A stretch of 64,000 nt of DNA from Micromonospora sp. WMMD882 (GCF_027497255.1 NZ_CP114903.1:2728001-2792000), one strand, 5' to 3'. Counted from the stretch's first letter, positions 9,444-19,307 are shown. The notes: generated by a model from the letters alone, not told the origin. Numbers and translations: made by a program.

Positions 9444-9544
9444 ACGGCGTGACCCGCCGGAACGCCGCTTTTGGCGATCGTGTCCGTGCGTCGCAGCGCG
9501 CTTTCCGCCGTCAGTCGTGATATTTACCTCAGAAGGGATGTCGG

Positions 9545-10054
9545 ATGACGCCGTCCGAGATCGAGGGCGGCCCGGTCGATCCGTTGGCCGGGCACCCGCA
9601 GGCGTTGCGGCCGTTGACCGCCGAACTGGTCGCGGCGGTGCTGACCACCCGGGGGTACGCGTGCCGCCCGGACGCCGACGGCAACCTGGTCGGCCGCTGG
9701 GGAGACAGCCTGATCTGGTTCCGGCGGTTGGGCGCGGCCGGCGAGGTGCTCCAGGTCCGGACGCTGACCGGGCCGGTGTTCCCGATCGAGGACGTTCCCG
9801 ACCTGCGGGTCTTCTGCAACGGCTGGAACCACGACCGGTACTGGCCGAAGGCGTTCGTGGTGGTCGACGACGACGGGCGGGCCCGGGTCTGCGGTGAGGT
9901 GATCACCGACCTGGAGCGCGGGGTGACCCCGCACCAGCTCGACCAGTTGGTCGGCCGGGGGGTAACCGCCGGCTGTCACCTCGCCGACGCCGTCGCCGCG
10001 CGGGCCGGCCAGACACACCCGTCCGGCCAGCCGGGCGGCGGAGCGTCGTCGTGA
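9545..10054 (+). CDS. YbjN-domain protein
   Basis: A 169-residue protein with a single YbjN-type domain (the T3SS-chaperone-like fold family). Its motifs [29 protein letters not shown] and [18 protein letters not shown] recur almost identically in the next gene. YbjN members are small cytoplasmic proteins of unclear function. GAAGGG eight bases upstream supports the ATG at 9545, and an AT-rich TATTTA at 9521-9526 may be the -10. The stop overlaps the next GTG (GTGA), so the two are co-translated. The gene diverges from ftsK. Confidence 0.8.
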   Translation: MTPSEIEGGPVDPLAGHPQALRPLTAELVAAVLTTRGYACRPDADGNLVGRWGDSLIWFRRLGAAGEVLQVRTLTGPVFPIEDVPDLRVFCNGWNHDRYWPKAFVVVDDDGRARVCGEVITDLERGVTPHQLDQLVGRGVTAGCHLADAVAARAGQTHPSGQPGGGASS

Positions 10055-11841
10055 CCGGTGACGTCGACGCCTGGGCCGACGCGCTCGCCGCCGCCCGCGA
10101 CCGGCCGGACGACGCGGCGAAGATCGCCGAGCTGGAGCGGATCGCCGGGCACGCCGACGCCACCGGGCAGGTCCGGCTCGGTGTCGACGCCCGGTTCGCG
10201 CTCGTCGAGACGTACCGGTTCCACGGGGAGCCGGGACGGTCCGCCGGGCCGGTACGTCACCTGCTCGCCGCCCTGGACCACTCCCCCGCCCTCTTCTCCG
10301 CCGGGGACGTGGCGCTGCTGCGCCGCTGCCAGCGGACCGCCGTCGAGGCGGCAGCGGCGAGTCCCCAGGTCACGTTGGTCGAGGCCCGGGCCCTTCTCGA
10401 CGACCTGGTCACGCGGCTGGACGGCGACGAGCCCGGGGTGCCGGCCGAGCTGGGCTGCCGGCTCGCCGACCAGCTCGGGGACTCGTCGACCGCCCGGGAG
10501 CGGTTCGACAGGTGGCGGGCCGCCGGCCCGGGGCCGGACTGTCCCGCCTGCGTGGCGGTACGGCAGGCCGAGCTGCTCACCGGCTGGGGCGAGTGGGCCG
10601 AGGCGGCCCGGGTCCTCGACCGGGCGCTCGCCGGGCCCGGGTCGTGCCCGGAGCAGCCGGAGGCGGCGCTGGCCGCGGCGCTCCTGCCGTACCTGCGGCT
10701 CGGCCGGTACGACGAGGCGGGCCGGGCGCACCTGCGCGCGTACCGCCGGCACCGGCGGTCGGCGGCCGGATTCGGGCGGCTGCCGGCCCACCTGACGTTC
10801 TGCGCGCTCGGCGGTTACCTGACCCGGGGGCTGACCATCCTGGTCGAGCAGTTGCCCCGGCTGGCCCGGCCGACGGACGAGCGGTCCGCGATGGAGTTCG
10901 CCGCCGCCGGGGCGCTGCTCTGCCGGCTGGCCGGCGAGTCGGGGCTGACCCGGACCCCCGTCCCACCCGGACCGGCGGTCGCTGCGGCGGAGCCGACCGG
11001 TCCGGACGCGCCGCAGGGGCCGACCGGACCGGTCCGGTCGGCGGGAACGACCGGACCGGGTGGACCGGCGGAGACGGCCGGACCGTCAGGTCCGGACCAG
11101 ACGATCCGGCCCGGCCGACTGCCGGACGGGCCGGCCGGGCTGGGGCACGCCACCCGGCTGGCCGAGGCGTTCGGGCTGATCCGCCCGCTCCGGGTCGACG
11201 GTGGGCGGGACGTGGCGGCGCTCGGCGCGGAGTTGCTGGCCACCGCCACCGACCTCGCGGGCCGCTTCGACGCGCGTAACGGCACCGGTCACCAGTCGGA
11301 CCGGATCGTGGCGTGGCTGGCCGAGCGACCCCGCCCCGGCATCCCGGCCCCGCTGCCGACCGACCCGGACGAGGACCCCCCGGAACCCGCCCCGGGCGCC
11401 GGGCCGGGAGCGCCCGACGCCGGGTCGGCCGACGGGCCCGCGCAGTTGACCGTCGCCATGATCGTCGCGGCGGTGGAGCGACGGGGCGACACCTGCGCCG
11501 TCGACCCGGCCGGCACGGTGGTGGGCCGCTGGGGCGAGGCGATGATCCGGTTCGACCGGGTCGGGTCGCGGAGCGAGATCCTGCACGCCCGGGTGGTCGC
11601 GACCCGACGGCTGCCGGCGGCACGGCGTCCCGAGGCGTACGAGTTCGTCAACGCCTGGAACCGGGACCGGCTGCAACCCCGGGCGTACGTGCACGAGGTG
11701 GCCGACGGTGAGCTGGTCCTCGCCGGGGACCTCACCACCGACCTGGCGTACGGGGTCGCCCCGGCGCAGGTGGCGGTGCTGGTCGACGCGGCGGTCACCA
11801 CGGGCGTCGCGTACGCCGACGCGGTTGCCGCCCTGCCGTGA
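10051..11841 (+). CDS. Large YbjN-domain protein with helical repeat N-terminus
   Basis: A 596-residue protein. Residues 1-300 are Ala/Leu/Arg-rich helices that look like TPR-type repeats (for example ALAAALLPYLRLGRYDEAGR). A Pro/Gly-rich segment with GPxG spacing follows (about 308-365). The C-terminal 140 residues form a YbjN domain matching the preceding gene (GRWGEAMIRFDRV, EFVNAWNRDRLQPRAYV). It is translationally coupled to its small paralogue by a four-base overlap. The pair suggests interaction or co-regulation; the molecular role is unknown. Confidence 0.75.
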   Translation: MTGDVDAWADALAAARDRPDDAAKIAELERIAGHADATGQVRLGVDARFALVETYRFHGEPGRSAGPVRHLLAALDHSPALFSAGDVALLRRCQRTAVEAAAASPQVTLVEARALLDDLVTRLDGDEPGVPAELGCRLADQLGDSSTARERFDRWRAAGPGPDCPACVAVRQAELLTGWGEWAEAARVLDRALAGPGSCPEQPEAALAAALLPYLRLGRYDEAGRAHLRAYRRHRRSAAGFGRLPAHLTFCALGGYLTRGLTILVEQLPRLARPTDERSAMEFAAAGALLCRLAGESGLTRTPVPPGPAVAAAEPTGPDAPQGPTGPVRSAGTTGPGGPAETAGPSGPDQTIRPGRLPDGPAGLGHATRLAEAFGLIRPLRVDGGRDVAALGAELLATATDLAGRFDARNGTGHQSDRIVAWLAERPRPGIPAPLPTDPDEDPPEPAPGAGPGAPDAGSADGPAQLTVAMIVAAVERRGDTCAVDPAGTVVGRWGEAMIRFDRVGSRSEILHARVVATRRLPAARRPEAYEFVNAWNRDRLQPRAYVHEVADGELVLAGDLTTDLAYGVAPAQVAVLVDAAVTTGVAYADAVAALP

Positions 11842-11889
11842 CCCCGGCGGCGGCGAGGGCGGTTGCCGTCGACGTCACGCCCGACGGCG

Positions 11890-11925
11890 GACGGGCCGGG
11901 CCGGCACCGGCCGGACCGACCCGTC
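11890..11925. terminator. Hairpin between convergent YbjN gene and rnj
   Basis: A 15-bp stem (11890-11904 with 11911-11925, two G:U wobbles on the plus-strand RNA) closes a 6-nt loop and is followed by TTCG. It lies between two convergent genes. Confidence 0.5.
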
Positions 11926-11945
11926 TTCGCCGACGTCCGGACCGG

Positions 11946-13634
11946 TCAGACCTCGACCACGGTCGGCACGATCATCGGCCGTCGCCGGTACGCGTCGTTG
12001 ACCCAGCGGCCGACGGTGCGCCGGACGATCTGCTGGAGCTGGTGGGGGTCGGTGATGCCGTCGGCGGCGGCCCGGTTGAGCGTCTCGGTGATCAGCGGGA
12101 CCACCGCGTTGAACGCCGCCGGGTCCTCGGAGAAGCCCTTCGCCGAGACGGTCGGGCCGCCGACCACCTTGCCGGTGACCGAGTCGACCACCACGGTGCA
12201 GGCGATGAAGCCGCCGTCGCCGAGGATCCGCCGCTCGGTCAGCAGGGACTCGCTGACGTCGCCGACGGCCAGCCCGTCGACGTAGACGTACCGGCTGGTC
12301 ACGTGCCCGACCAGGCTGGCCCGGCCCTCGACCAGGTCGACCACGTCGCCGTCCTCGCAGAGCACCACCCGGTCGGGGGCGACGCCGGACTCGATGCCGA
12401 GCCGGGCGTGCGCCCGCAGGTGCCGCCACTCGCCGTGCACCGGCATCAGGTTGCTCGGCCGCACCACGTTGAGCAGGTAGAGCAGCTCACCGGCGGGGGC
12501 GTGGCCGGAGACGTGCACCTTGGCGACGTCCTTGTGGATCACGGTCGCGCCGGCCCGGGCCAATCGGTTGATCACCCGGTAGACCGAGGTCTCGTTGCCC
12601 GGGACCAGGGAGCTGGCCAGCACGACGGTGTCGCCGGGGGCGATCGTGATGTGCCGGTGGTCGCCGCTGGCCATCCGGCCGAGCGCGCTCATCGGCTCCC
12701 CCTGGGAGCCGGTGGACATCAGCACGATCCGCTCCGGCGGGAGCGCGGTCGCCTCGTCCAGGCCGACCACCAGGCCGGCCGGGATGTTCAGCAGGCCGAG
12801 GTCACGGGCGATGCCCATGTTGCGGACCATGGACCGGCCGATCAGGGCGACCTTGCGGTCGTGTTCGGCGGCCGAGTCGAGCACCTGCTGCACCCGGTGC
12901 ACGTGCGAGGCGAACGAGGCGACGATGATCCGCCCCCGCGCCTTGGCGAAGATCGAGTCGAGGACCGGGCCGATCTCGCGTTCCGGGGTGACGAAGCCGG
13001 GGATCTCCGCGTTCGTGGAGTCCGACAGGAGCAGGTCCACGCCCTCCGCCCCGAGCCGGGCGAAGCCGGCCAGGTCGGTGATCCGGCCGTCCAGCGGGAG
13101 CTGGTCCATCTTGAAGTCACCGGTGTGCAGCACCAGCCCGGCCGGGGTGCGGATGGCCACCGCGAGGGCGTCCGGGATGGAGTGGTTCACCGCGAAGAAC
13201 TCGCACTGGAACGGGCCGAGCCGCTCCCGGCCGCCCTCCCGCACGGTCAGCGTGTACGGCTCGATCCGCCGCTCGGCGAGCTTCGCCTCGACCAGGCCGA
13301 GGGTGAACTGCGAGCCGACGAGAGGGATGTCCGGCTTGTGGGCGAGCAGGTACGGCACCGCGCCGATGTGGTCCTCGTGCCCGTGGGTCAGCACGATGGC
13401 CTGGACGTCGTCGAGCCGGTCCAGGATGGGAGCGAAGTCGGGCAGGATCAGGTCGACGCCGGGCTGCTCCACGTCGGGGAAGAGCACGCCGCAGTCGACG
13501 ATCAGCAGCTTGCCGTCGTACTCGAAGACGGTCATGTTCCGCCCGATGGCGCCGAGCCCGCCGAGCGGCATGATCCGCAGGCCACCTTCCGGAAGCGGCG
13601 GGGGGAGTTCCGTCTCGATGTGCGCCTCGGTCAC
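11946..13634 (-). CDS. rnj: Ribonuclease J
   Basis: A metallo-beta-lactamase/beta-CASP ribonuclease of 562 residues with endonuclease and 5'-3' exonuclease activity in mRNA decay and rRNA maturation. The zinc motif HGHEDH is at residues 84-89 (H84, H86, D88, H89). Other family blocks are GGLGAIGRN near 25, HTGDFKMD, SDSTNAEIPG and HVSGHA. Length is standard for actinobacterial RNase J. The 56-bp gap from dapA on the same strand matches the dapA-rnj arrangement common in actinobacteria. Confidence 0.96.
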   Translation of the reverse strand: MTEAHIETELPPPLPEGGLRIMPLGGLGAIGRNMTVFEYDGKLLIVDCGVLFPDVEQPGVDLILPDFAPILDRLDDVQAIVLTHGHEDHIGAVPYLLAHKPDIPLVGSQFTLGLVEAKLAERRIEPYTLTVREGGRERLGPFQCEFFAVNHSIPDALAVAIRTPAGLVLHTGDFKMDQLPLDGRITDLAGFARLGAEGVDLLLSDSTNAEIPGFVTPEREIGPVLDSIFAKARGRIIVASFASHVHRVQQVLDSAAEHDRKVALIGRSMVRNMGIARDLGLLNIPAGLVVGLDEATALPPERIVLMSTGSQGEPMSALGRMASGDHRHITIAPGDTVVLASSLVPGNETSVYRVINRLARAGATVIHKDVAKVHVSGHAPAGELLYLLNVVRPSNLMPVHGEWRHLRAHARLGIESGVAPDRVVLCEDGDVVDLVEGRASLVGHVTSRYVYVDGLAVGDVSESLLTERRILGDGGFIACTVVVDSVTGKVVGGPTVSAKGFSEDPAAFNAVVPLITETLNRAAADGITDPHQLQQIVRRTVGRWVNDAYRRRPMIVPTVVEV

Positions 13635-13689
13635 GCGGCCACCTCATTCTGCGGCGCCGGCAGCCGGCGCCCGTCGTGTCGTTTTCTCA

Positions 13690-14613
13690 TCAGGGTAGGT
13701 CGAGCCCGGCCGCCGCGCAGTCGGCGCGGAGCTGGGCGAGATCCTCGTCGGTGGCGTCGCTCAACGGCGAGCGGACCGGCCCGGCCGGCAGCCCCGACGC
13801 CGCCAGACCGGCCTTGACCAGGATCGTTCCCGGGGCCCGGAAGACCCCGGCGAACAGCGGCAGGAGCCGGTGGTGCAGCGCCAACGCGGCAGCGGTGTCC
13901 CCCGCGTCGTACGCCTCGATCATCTGCTTGGCCAGCGCCCCGGTGAAGTGGGTGGAGGTGCCGACCAGGCCGACCCCGCCCACGGCCAGGGTGGGCAGGG
14001 TGAGCGGGTCGTCGCCGCAGTAGAGGGCCAGGTCGCAACGGCTGGTCACCCAGCTCGTCGCGGTCAGGTCGCCCTTGGCGTCCTTGAGCGCGACGATCCG
14101 GTCGTGCTCGGCGGCCGCCACCAGCGTCTCGGTGTCGATGGGCACGGCGGACCGGTGCGGGACGTCGTAGAGCATCACCGGCAGGCCGGTGGCGTCCGCG
14201 ACGGCGGTGAAGTGCCGCAGCAGCCCCCGCTGCGGCGGCTTGTTGTAGTACGGCGTGACGACCAGCAGCCCGTGCGCGCCGGCCTTCTCCGCCGCGGCGG
14301 CCAGCTCGATGGTGTGCCGGGTGTCGTTGGTGCCCACCCCGGCGACCACCTGCGCCCGGTCTCCGACCGTCTCGGCCACCACCCGGATCAGGGTCTCCTT
14401 CTCCGCGTCGGTGGTGGTCGGCGACTCGCCGGTGGTGCCGTTGACCACCAGCGCGTCGTTGCGCTGGGCGTCGACCAGGTGGGCCGCGAGCCGGGCCGCG
14501 CCGTCGAGGTCGAGCGCGCCGTCGGCGGTGAACGGGGTCACCATGGCGGTGATCAGTCGGCCGAAGGGGCGCGACAGGGCCCGCCCGGGGGCGGCAGGGT
14601 GGTCGTGCGTCAT
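13690..14613 (-). CDS. dapA: 4-hydroxy-tetrahydrodipicolinate synthase
   Basis: A TIM-barrel lyase of 307 residues that condenses pyruvate with aspartate semialdehyde, the first committed step to diaminopimelate and lysine. The pyruvate pocket GTTGES is at 59-64, the catalytic tyrosine at 149 (LYDVPHR) and the Schiff-base lysine at K177 (ALKDAKGD). Length is typical. It probably shares a transcript with rnj downstream. The second pathway gene, dapB, is 6 kb away at 19966-20733. Confidence 0.96.
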   Translation of the reverse strand: MTHDHPAAPGRALSRPFGRLITAMVTPFTADGALDLDGAARLAAHLVDAQRNDALVVNGTTGESPTTTDAEKETLIRVVAETVGDRAQVVAGVGTNDTRHTIELAAAAEKAGAHGLLVVTPYYNKPPQRGLLRHFTAVADATGLPVMLYDVPHRSAVPIDTETLVAAAEHDRIVALKDAKGDLTATSWVTSRCDLALYCGDDPLTLPTLAVGGVGLVGTSTHFTGALAKQMIEAYDAGDTAAALALHHRLLPLFAGVFRAPGTILVKAGLAASGLPAGPVRSPLSDATDEDLAQLRADCAAAGLDLP

Positions 14614-14690
14614 GCTGACAACCTAGCAACCGGGCCGGGCCGCCCCGGCGGGGAAGGGTTCACCGACCCCTCCGCCGCGTGACCCGACGC

Positions 14691-15443
14691 TCAGGAGCGT
14701 TCGGCGTACGGGCTCTCGGCGACCTCGGTGCCGTCCGGGCGGGTGGAGATCACGAAGTCGGCGAAGACGTTCGGCGCGACCCGCTGGAGCTGCCGCAGAC
14801 ACTCCACGGCCAGCTCGCGGATCTCCACGTCGGCGTGCTCGGTGGCCCGCATCGCGACGAAGTGCCGCCACGCGCGGTAGTTGCCGGTCACCACGATCCG
14901 GGTCTCGGTGGCGTTGGGCAGCACCGCCCGGGCCGCCTGCCGGGCCTGCTTGCGGCGCAACGTCGGATTGGGCTCGTCGAGGAAGCGCTGTTCGAGACCC
15001 TCCAGCAGCTCGGTGTACGCCCGCACGCCCGCCTCGGTCGCCTCGACGAACCGCTTGTGCAGCTCCGGGTCCTCGGCGATCACCCGGGGCTCGACCATCG
15101 CCGCGTCCCGCTCCGGCACGTACCGCTGGGAGAGCTGCGAGTACGAGAAGTGCCGGTGCCGGATCAGCTCGTGGGTGAAGGACCGGGAGACGCCGCTGAA
15201 GTAGAAGCTCACCGAGCCGTGCTCCAGCACGCTCAGGTGGCCGACCTCCAGGATGTGCGCCAGGTAGCCGGCGTTGGTGGCGGTGGCCGGGTTCGGCTTC
15301 TTCCAGCTCTGGTAGCAGGCCCGCCCGGCGAACTCGGCGAGCGCCTGGCCGCCCTCGGCGTCGGTCGACCACGGCACGTCGTCCGGGGTCTCGAAGTGCG
15401 TCCACGCGACGAGCCTGACCTGGGGCTGCACCATCTCCGGCAT
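14691..15443 (-). CDS. thyX: FAD-dependent thymidylate synthase
   Basis: A flavin-dependent thymidylate synthase that methylates dUMP using CH2-THF and NADPH. The ThyX signature RHRxxSxxxxSxR is present at residues 95-107 ([13 protein letters not shown]), and the sequence resembles the mycobacterial enzyme throughout. The ATG at 15443 ([12 protein letters not shown]) gives 250 residues, the normal length; upstream codons are not conserved-looking. TACAGT seven bases before this ATG suggests a leaderless message. It lies 77 bp upstream of dapA. Confidence 0.95.
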   Translation of the reverse strand: MPEMVQPQVRLVAWTHFETPDDVPWSTDAEGGQALAEFAGRACYQSWKKPNPATATNAGYLAHILEVGHLSVLEHGSVSFYFSGVSRSFTHELIRHRHFSYSQLSQRYVPERDAAMVEPRVIAEDPELHKRFVEATEAGVRAYTELLEGLEQRFLDEPNPTLRRKQARQAARAVLPNATETRIVVTGNYRAWRHFVAMRATEHADVEIRELAVECLRQLQRVAPNVFADFVISTRPDGTEVAESPYAERS

Positions 15444-15450
15444 GCTTCGG

Positions 15451-15456
15451 ACTGTA
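15451..15456 (-). promoter_or_regulatory. Putative -10 hexamer of thyX (leaderless)
   Basis: TACAGT on the minus strand fits TAnnnT and lies seven bases before the ATG at 15443. No Shine-Dalgarno sequence fits in between. Confidence 0.45.
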
Positions 15457-15569
15457 GTGGCCCCGGTCGGGCGCGCCGCAGCCGGGCTCGCCGGCGGCCG
15501 GACCCGGCCGTCCGGCACGTCGGGTCGGTCGTGGTCCGTCCGACCCGCCCGTCGGCGGGCGGACGCCGG

Positions 15570-16241
15570 TCAGACGTAGAGCGCCGTGAACGGGGCCCAG
15601 GGCAGGTTACGGGCCACCGAGAAGACCAGCCAGGCCACCAGGAACCCGCCGATCACCTTCGGCCCGATCCGTAGCTGCGGCAGCCGCCAGCCGAACGCCT
15701 GCTGCCCCGCCCAGGCGACGAAGAGGTACGCCAGGAAGGGCAACGCGAAGACGAAGAGGAAGTGGTGCCGGGCGGCGGCCGGCAGGTCGGCGTGCAGCAC
15801 GTACCAGAGCGCGCGGGTGCCGCCGCAGCCCGGGCAGTCGAGCCCGGTGGTGAGCTTCAGCAGGCAGGTGGGCAGCGCGTCGGGCGCGGCCCGGGTCGGG
15901 TCGCTGACCAGCGCGTACGCCACTCCGGCGCCGACACAGCCGAGCGCGGCCAACGGCACCGCCCAGCGCGGCGCCCGATCGTAGAGGCGGACCACGAAAC
16001 GGGTGAACCGGTCCGGCTCGGCGACCTGGACCGGGCCGGCCGGCCACGACCCGTACGGGCCGGCGGCCTGCGGACCGACGGCAGGCGGGCCGGCGGGGTG
16101 CGGATCGACCCCGGGCGGCCCGGCGGGGCGCGGATCAGCCCCGGGCGGGCCGGCGGGACGCGGGCCCGGATGCGCCCCGGGGGCGCCGGTGGGCGGCGGC
16201 GGGGGGCCGGCCTGGCCGTCAACGCTCGTCACACCGCTCAC
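15570..16241 (-). CDS. DUF2752 membrane protein
   Basis: A 223-residue protein. Residues 1-75 are a low-complexity Pro/Ala/Gly tail with repeats of the type PAGPPGxDP. Then come three to four membrane helices with the DUF2752 signature [25 protein letters not shown]. The family is a widespread bacterial inner-membrane family of unknown function with a conserved Cys-x2-Cys. The GTG at 16241 overlaps the TGA of the upstream glycosylase gene (GTGA), implying coupled translation; a second GTG at 16232 is possible. Confidence 0.82.
   Translation of the reverse strand: MSGVTSVDGQAGPPPPPTGAPGAHPGPRPAGPPGADPRPAGPPGVDPHPAGPPAVGPQAAGPYGSWPAGPVQVAEPDRFTRFVVRLYDRAPRWAVPLAALGCVGAGVAYALVSDPTRAAPDALPTCLLKLTTGLDCPGCGGTRALWYVLHADLPAAARHHFLFVFALPFLAYLFVAWAGQQAFGWRLPQLRIGPKVIGGFLVAWLVFSVARNLPWAPFTALYV
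16085..16165. repeat. Imperfect ~30-bp repeats in the DUF2752 gene
   Basis: Three related copies of a segment built on gggccggcggg and gcgcggatc encode the Pro/Ala/Gly-rich PAGPPGxDP peptides of the N-terminal tail. Divergence between copies makes the exact unit boundary uncertain. Confidence 0.6.
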
Positions 16242-17467
16242 GGTACACCGGCGGTGCCGGCCAACGCGGCGGCGAGCGGCCCGGCGAGATCCCCGGCGAC
16301 CGGTGGCGCGACCGCGTCCAGCCCGAGCCAGTCGGCCAGCCGGCGCAGCTCGGCGGCGAGCGCGACAGCGGTCTCCCCGGGGTCGACGCCCGGCTCGGCC
16401 CAGGCCGCCGGCACCAGCAGCGCCCGCGACCGCCGGTCGGCTTTCAGGTCGACCCGGGCGGTGAACCGGTCGCCCTGCAGGAACGGCAGGACGTAGTACC
16501 CGTGCACCCGCTGCGCCGCCGGCACGTAGATCTCGATGCGGTAGCGGAACCCGAACAGCCGCTCGGCGCGGGCCCGCTCCCACACCACCGGGTCGAACGG
16601 GCTGACCAGCGTCTGCGCCCGGATCCACCGGGGCAGCCGGGCCCGGGCGTGCAACCAGGCCGGCTGCCGCCAGCCCTGGACCGCGACCGGGACCAGCTCC
16701 CCGGCCTCGACCAGCTCGCCGATCGCCCGCCGGGTGGCCGTCACCGGCAGCCGGAAATAATCCCGCAGCTCCGGCTCGGCGGCCACCCCGAGGCAGCGGG
16801 CGGCGAGCGCGACCAGGGCACGGTACGCGTCCTCGTCGGCCGGGGTCGGCGCGTTCAGCACCTCGGCGGGGAGCACCCGCCCGGGCAGGTCGTAGCGGCG
16901 GGCGAAGGAGGTGGTGCGGTCGGCGGCGGCCACCTCGCCGGCCCAGAAGAGGTACTCCAGGGCCTGCTTGACCACCGACCAGTTCCAGCCCCAGTTGCCG
17001 GTCTCGCGGGGGGCGTCGTGCTCGATCTCGGCGGCGGTCAGCGGACCCCGGGCGGCGATCTCGTCGCGGACCCAGGCGACCAGCTCGGGCTGCTCCCGCA
17101 CGATCCGCCGCATGCCGCCCCAGGCCTTCTCGTCGGCCTGGGCCATCCGCCAGCGCAGCGCCGGGTGCAACGCCACCGGCACCAGGGACGCCTCGTGCCC
17201 CCAGTACTCGAACAGCTCGCGCGGCGGACGGTAGGCGGCCCGGTCCAGCAGCTCGGTCGGGTAGGGCCCGAGCCGGCTGTAGAGCGGCAGGTAGTGCGCC
17301 CGTCGCAGCACGTTCACCGAATCCATCTGGATCAGCCCGACCCGGTCGAGCACCCGGCGCAGATGGCGACGGGTGGGCTCGCCGGCCGGGGCCGGGTCGG
17401 CGAAACCCTGGGCGGCCAACGCCACCCGGCGGGCCTGGGCGAGAGAGAGCGATTCGAGCGCGACCAT
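16238..17467 (-). CDS. AlkX/YcaQ-like winged-helix DNA glycosylase family protein
   Basis: A 409-residue member of the HTH_42 (YcaQ/AlkZ) family. These are DNA glycosylases that act on alkylated bases and interstrand crosslinks. N-terminal motifs [10 protein letters not shown] and [21 protein letters not shown] are clear; the Q-M-D triplet is the form I associate with the YcaQ/AlkX branch rather than AlkZ (Q-x-Q). Also seen are [10 protein letters not shown] and [20 protein letters not shown]. The ATG at 17467 is preferred because the longer reading adds a basic, non-family tail. It is coupled to the DUF2752 gene. Confidence 0.8.
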   Translation of the reverse strand: MVALESLSLAQARRVALAAQGFADPAPAGEPTRRHLRRVLDRVGLIQMDSVNVLRRAHYLPLYSRLGPYPTELLDRAAYRPPRELFEYWGHEASLVPVALHPALRWRMAQADEKAWGGMRRIVREQPELVAWVRDEIAARGPLTAAEIEHDAPRETGNWGWNWSVVKQALEYLFWAGEVAAADRTTSFARRYDLPGRVLPAEVLNAPTPADEDAYRALVALAARCLGVAAEPELRDYFRLPVTATRRAIGELVEAGELVPVAVQGWRQPAWLHARARLPRWIRAQTLVSPFDPVVWERARAERLFGFRYRIEIYVPAAQRVHGYYVLPFLQGDRFTARVDLKADRRSRALLVPAAWAEPGVDPGETAVALAAELRRLADWLGLDAVAPPVAGDLAGPLAAALAGTAGVP

Positions 17468-17546
17468 CGTCGGGCACCCTAGCCCACGGGTACGACACGA
17501 CCGCGAAGCGCTGGACCACCCGCCGCCGGGGGCATAGAACGGTGTC

Positions 17547-18104
17547 ATGCGCGCCATCCGCCGTGAGGAGCCCGACGACGCCGAGGCGGTCGCCCGGGTG
17601 CACGTCCGGGGCTGGCAGGCCGGCTACGCCGGCATCATGCCGGCCGAGGTGCTGGGAAGGCTCAACGTGGCGGCCTGGGCCCAGCGTCGCCGGGACACCG
17701 GCGCCGCCGACCCGGCGAACCCGTTCACCACGCTGGTCGCCGAGGTCGACGGCACGGTGGCCGGGTTCGCCACGTTCGGGCCGTACCGGGTCAACCAGAG
17801 CCGCGCCGAGCTGGACGAGACCTGCGGCGAGGTGGTCGGCCTCTACGTCGACCCGACGCGCTGGGGCGACGGGACGGCCGGCGCGCTGTTCGCGGCGGCC
17901 CGCGCCGGACTGGCCGGGCGGGGCTGGACGGCGTACCGGGTGTGGGTCCTCGCGGCGAACACCCGGGCCCGGCGGTTCTACACCCGGGCCGGCCTGTCAC
18001 CGGACGGCGAGGAGTCCACCTACCCGGTGCCGATGGCCGGCGGCCGCCCCCCGCTCCCCCTGGCCGAGCTGCGCTACGCCGGCCCGCTCGGCTCCGCCGG
18101 CTGA
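17547..18104 (+). CDS. GNAT-family N-acetyltransferase
   Basis: A 185-residue acetyltransferase with the GNAT core: an N-terminal strand-helix pair ([20 protein letters not shown]), then [20 protein letters not shown], the acetyl-CoA-binding R/Q-x2-G-x-G/A motif in variant form. The substrate is unknown. It diverges from the AlkX-like gene (79-bp gap). Its last 108 bp overlap, antisense, the 3' end of the GT87-like gene. Confidence 0.8.
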   Translation: MRAIRREEPDDAEAVARVHVRGWQAGYAGIMPAEVLGRLNVAAWAQRRRDTGAADPANPFTTLVAEVDGTVAGFATFGPYRVNQSRAELDETCGEVVGLYVDPTRWGDGTAGALFAAARAGLAGRGWTAYRVWVLAANTRARRFYTRAGLSPDGEESTYPVPMAGGRPPLPLAELRYAGPLGSAG

Positions 18105-19307
18105 CTCCCGGTCGGGCCCGCCGTCCGGGGCCGTCGGGCCGCCGTCGGGGCGGCGCACCGGCAGCGCCACCAGCAGCGCCACGCTGATCCACACGTAGAA
18201 GTTGCTGAACACGAACCCGTCCACGCCGCCGAAACCGCGCTCCCAGTGCCACACCAACCGACTGCACAACACGAGGTACGCGACCGCGGCGAAGGCCAGC
18301 AGGCCACGTCGGCGGCGGCTGCCGGCGGGCGCGGCCACCGCGTCGTCGACCAGCAGGATCAGCGCCGGGATCAACCAGACCAGGTGGTGCACCCAGGTCA
18401 CCGGGCTGACCAGGCACATCACCACACCGGTCAGGGCGAAGCCGGTGGCCTCGTCGCCGGCGGCGACGGCGGACCGGCACCGGCGGGCCCACAGCGCCAC
18501 GGTCAGCGCCACCAGCAGCAGCCACAGCAGCGTGCTCGGGCTGCCCGGGTCGAGTCGGGCCACCACGCCCTGCCACGACTGGTTCGAGATGAACTCCAGG
18601 TCGCCGACCCGGTCGGTGTTCCAGATCGCCTGGGTCCAGAACTCGCGGGAGGCGTCCGGGAAGAGCGCGGCGGCGGTCAGGGTCGCCGCCGCCGCGGCGG
18701 CCGTCGCGGTGGCGGCGGCCCGCCAGCGCCCGGTGACCAGCAGGTAGATCAGGAAGATGCCCGGGGTCAGCTTGATCGCGGTGGCCAGCCCGATGCCGAC
18801 GCCGAGCCAGCGGCTGCCGCGCGGCGCCAGCCAGAGCAGGTCCACCGCGACGAGGAACAGCAGCAGCATGTTGACCTGGCCGAAGTTGACCGTCTCCCGC
18901 ATCGGCTCGAAGGCGGCGGCCAGGCAGACCGCCACGGCGAGGGTGAACCAGCGGCTCCAGCCGGCGCGGACCGCCACCGGGTCGAGCAGCCACCAGATCA
19001 CCACGGCGCTGGCCACCAGGGTCGACGTCACGCTGACCAGGATCGCCAGGTGCCAGGAGAGGTACGCCATGGGCAGCATCACCAGCGCGGCGAACGGCGG
19101 GTAGGTGAAGCCGTACTTGCTGCGCGGCTTGAGATAGTCGTAGACCTCGCCGCCGTCGTGCACCCAGTGCGACAGCGCGCCGTGGTAGACGTGCAGGTCG
19201 AAGAAGCCGTGCCGCTCGGCCGCCACGGACAGGAAACCGGCCACCGCCACGGCGAGCACGACGACGACGCCGACCTGCCCGACGGTCCGTCTGGCACCCT
19301 GGGGCAC
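17997..19307 (-). CDS. GT87-type membrane alpha-mannosyltransferase-like protein
   Basis: A 436-residue polytopic membrane protein of the GT87/DUF2029 family (PimE-like), which uses polyprenyl-phosphate-mannose for mannosyl transfer at the membrane. About ten hydrophobic helices are visible, with family motifs DLHVYHGAL near residue 36, YGFTYPPFAAL near 63, NFGQVNMLL and ATAIKLTPGIFLIYLL. The GTG at 19307 has GGGAGG upstream. The acceptor is unknown; a role in phosphatidylinositol mannosides is suggested by family only. Its C-terminal ~35 codons overlap the opposing GNAT gene. Confidence 0.8.
   Translation of the reverse strand: MPQGARRTVGQVGVVVVLAVAVAGFLSVAAERHGFFDLHVYHGALSHWVHDGGEVYDYLKPRSKYGFTYPPFAALVMLPMAYLSWHLAILVSVTSTLVASAVVIWWLLDPVAVRAGWSRWFTLAVAVCLAAAFEPMRETVNFGQVNMLLLFLVAVDLLWLAPRGSRWLGVGIGLATAIKLTPGIFLIYLLVTGRWRAAATATAAAAAATLTAAALFPDASREFWTQAIWNTDRVGDLEFISNQSWQGVVARLDPGSPSTLLWLLLVALTVALWARRCRSAVAAGDEATGFALTGVVMCLVSPVTWVHHLVWLIPALILLVDDAVAAPAGSRRRRGLLAFAAVAYLVLCSRLVWHWERGFGGVDGFVFSNFYVWISVALLVALPVRRPDGGPTAPDGGPDRESAGGAERAGVAQLGQGERGAAAGHRHRVGGLLAVR

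Noticed and set aside
7050..9452. 800-codon open frame on the plus strand opposite ftsK
   Set aside because: It is antisense to a clearly conserved gene, has Gly/Arg/His-rich composition expected from GC-rich shadow frames, and has no recognisable domain or ribosome site.
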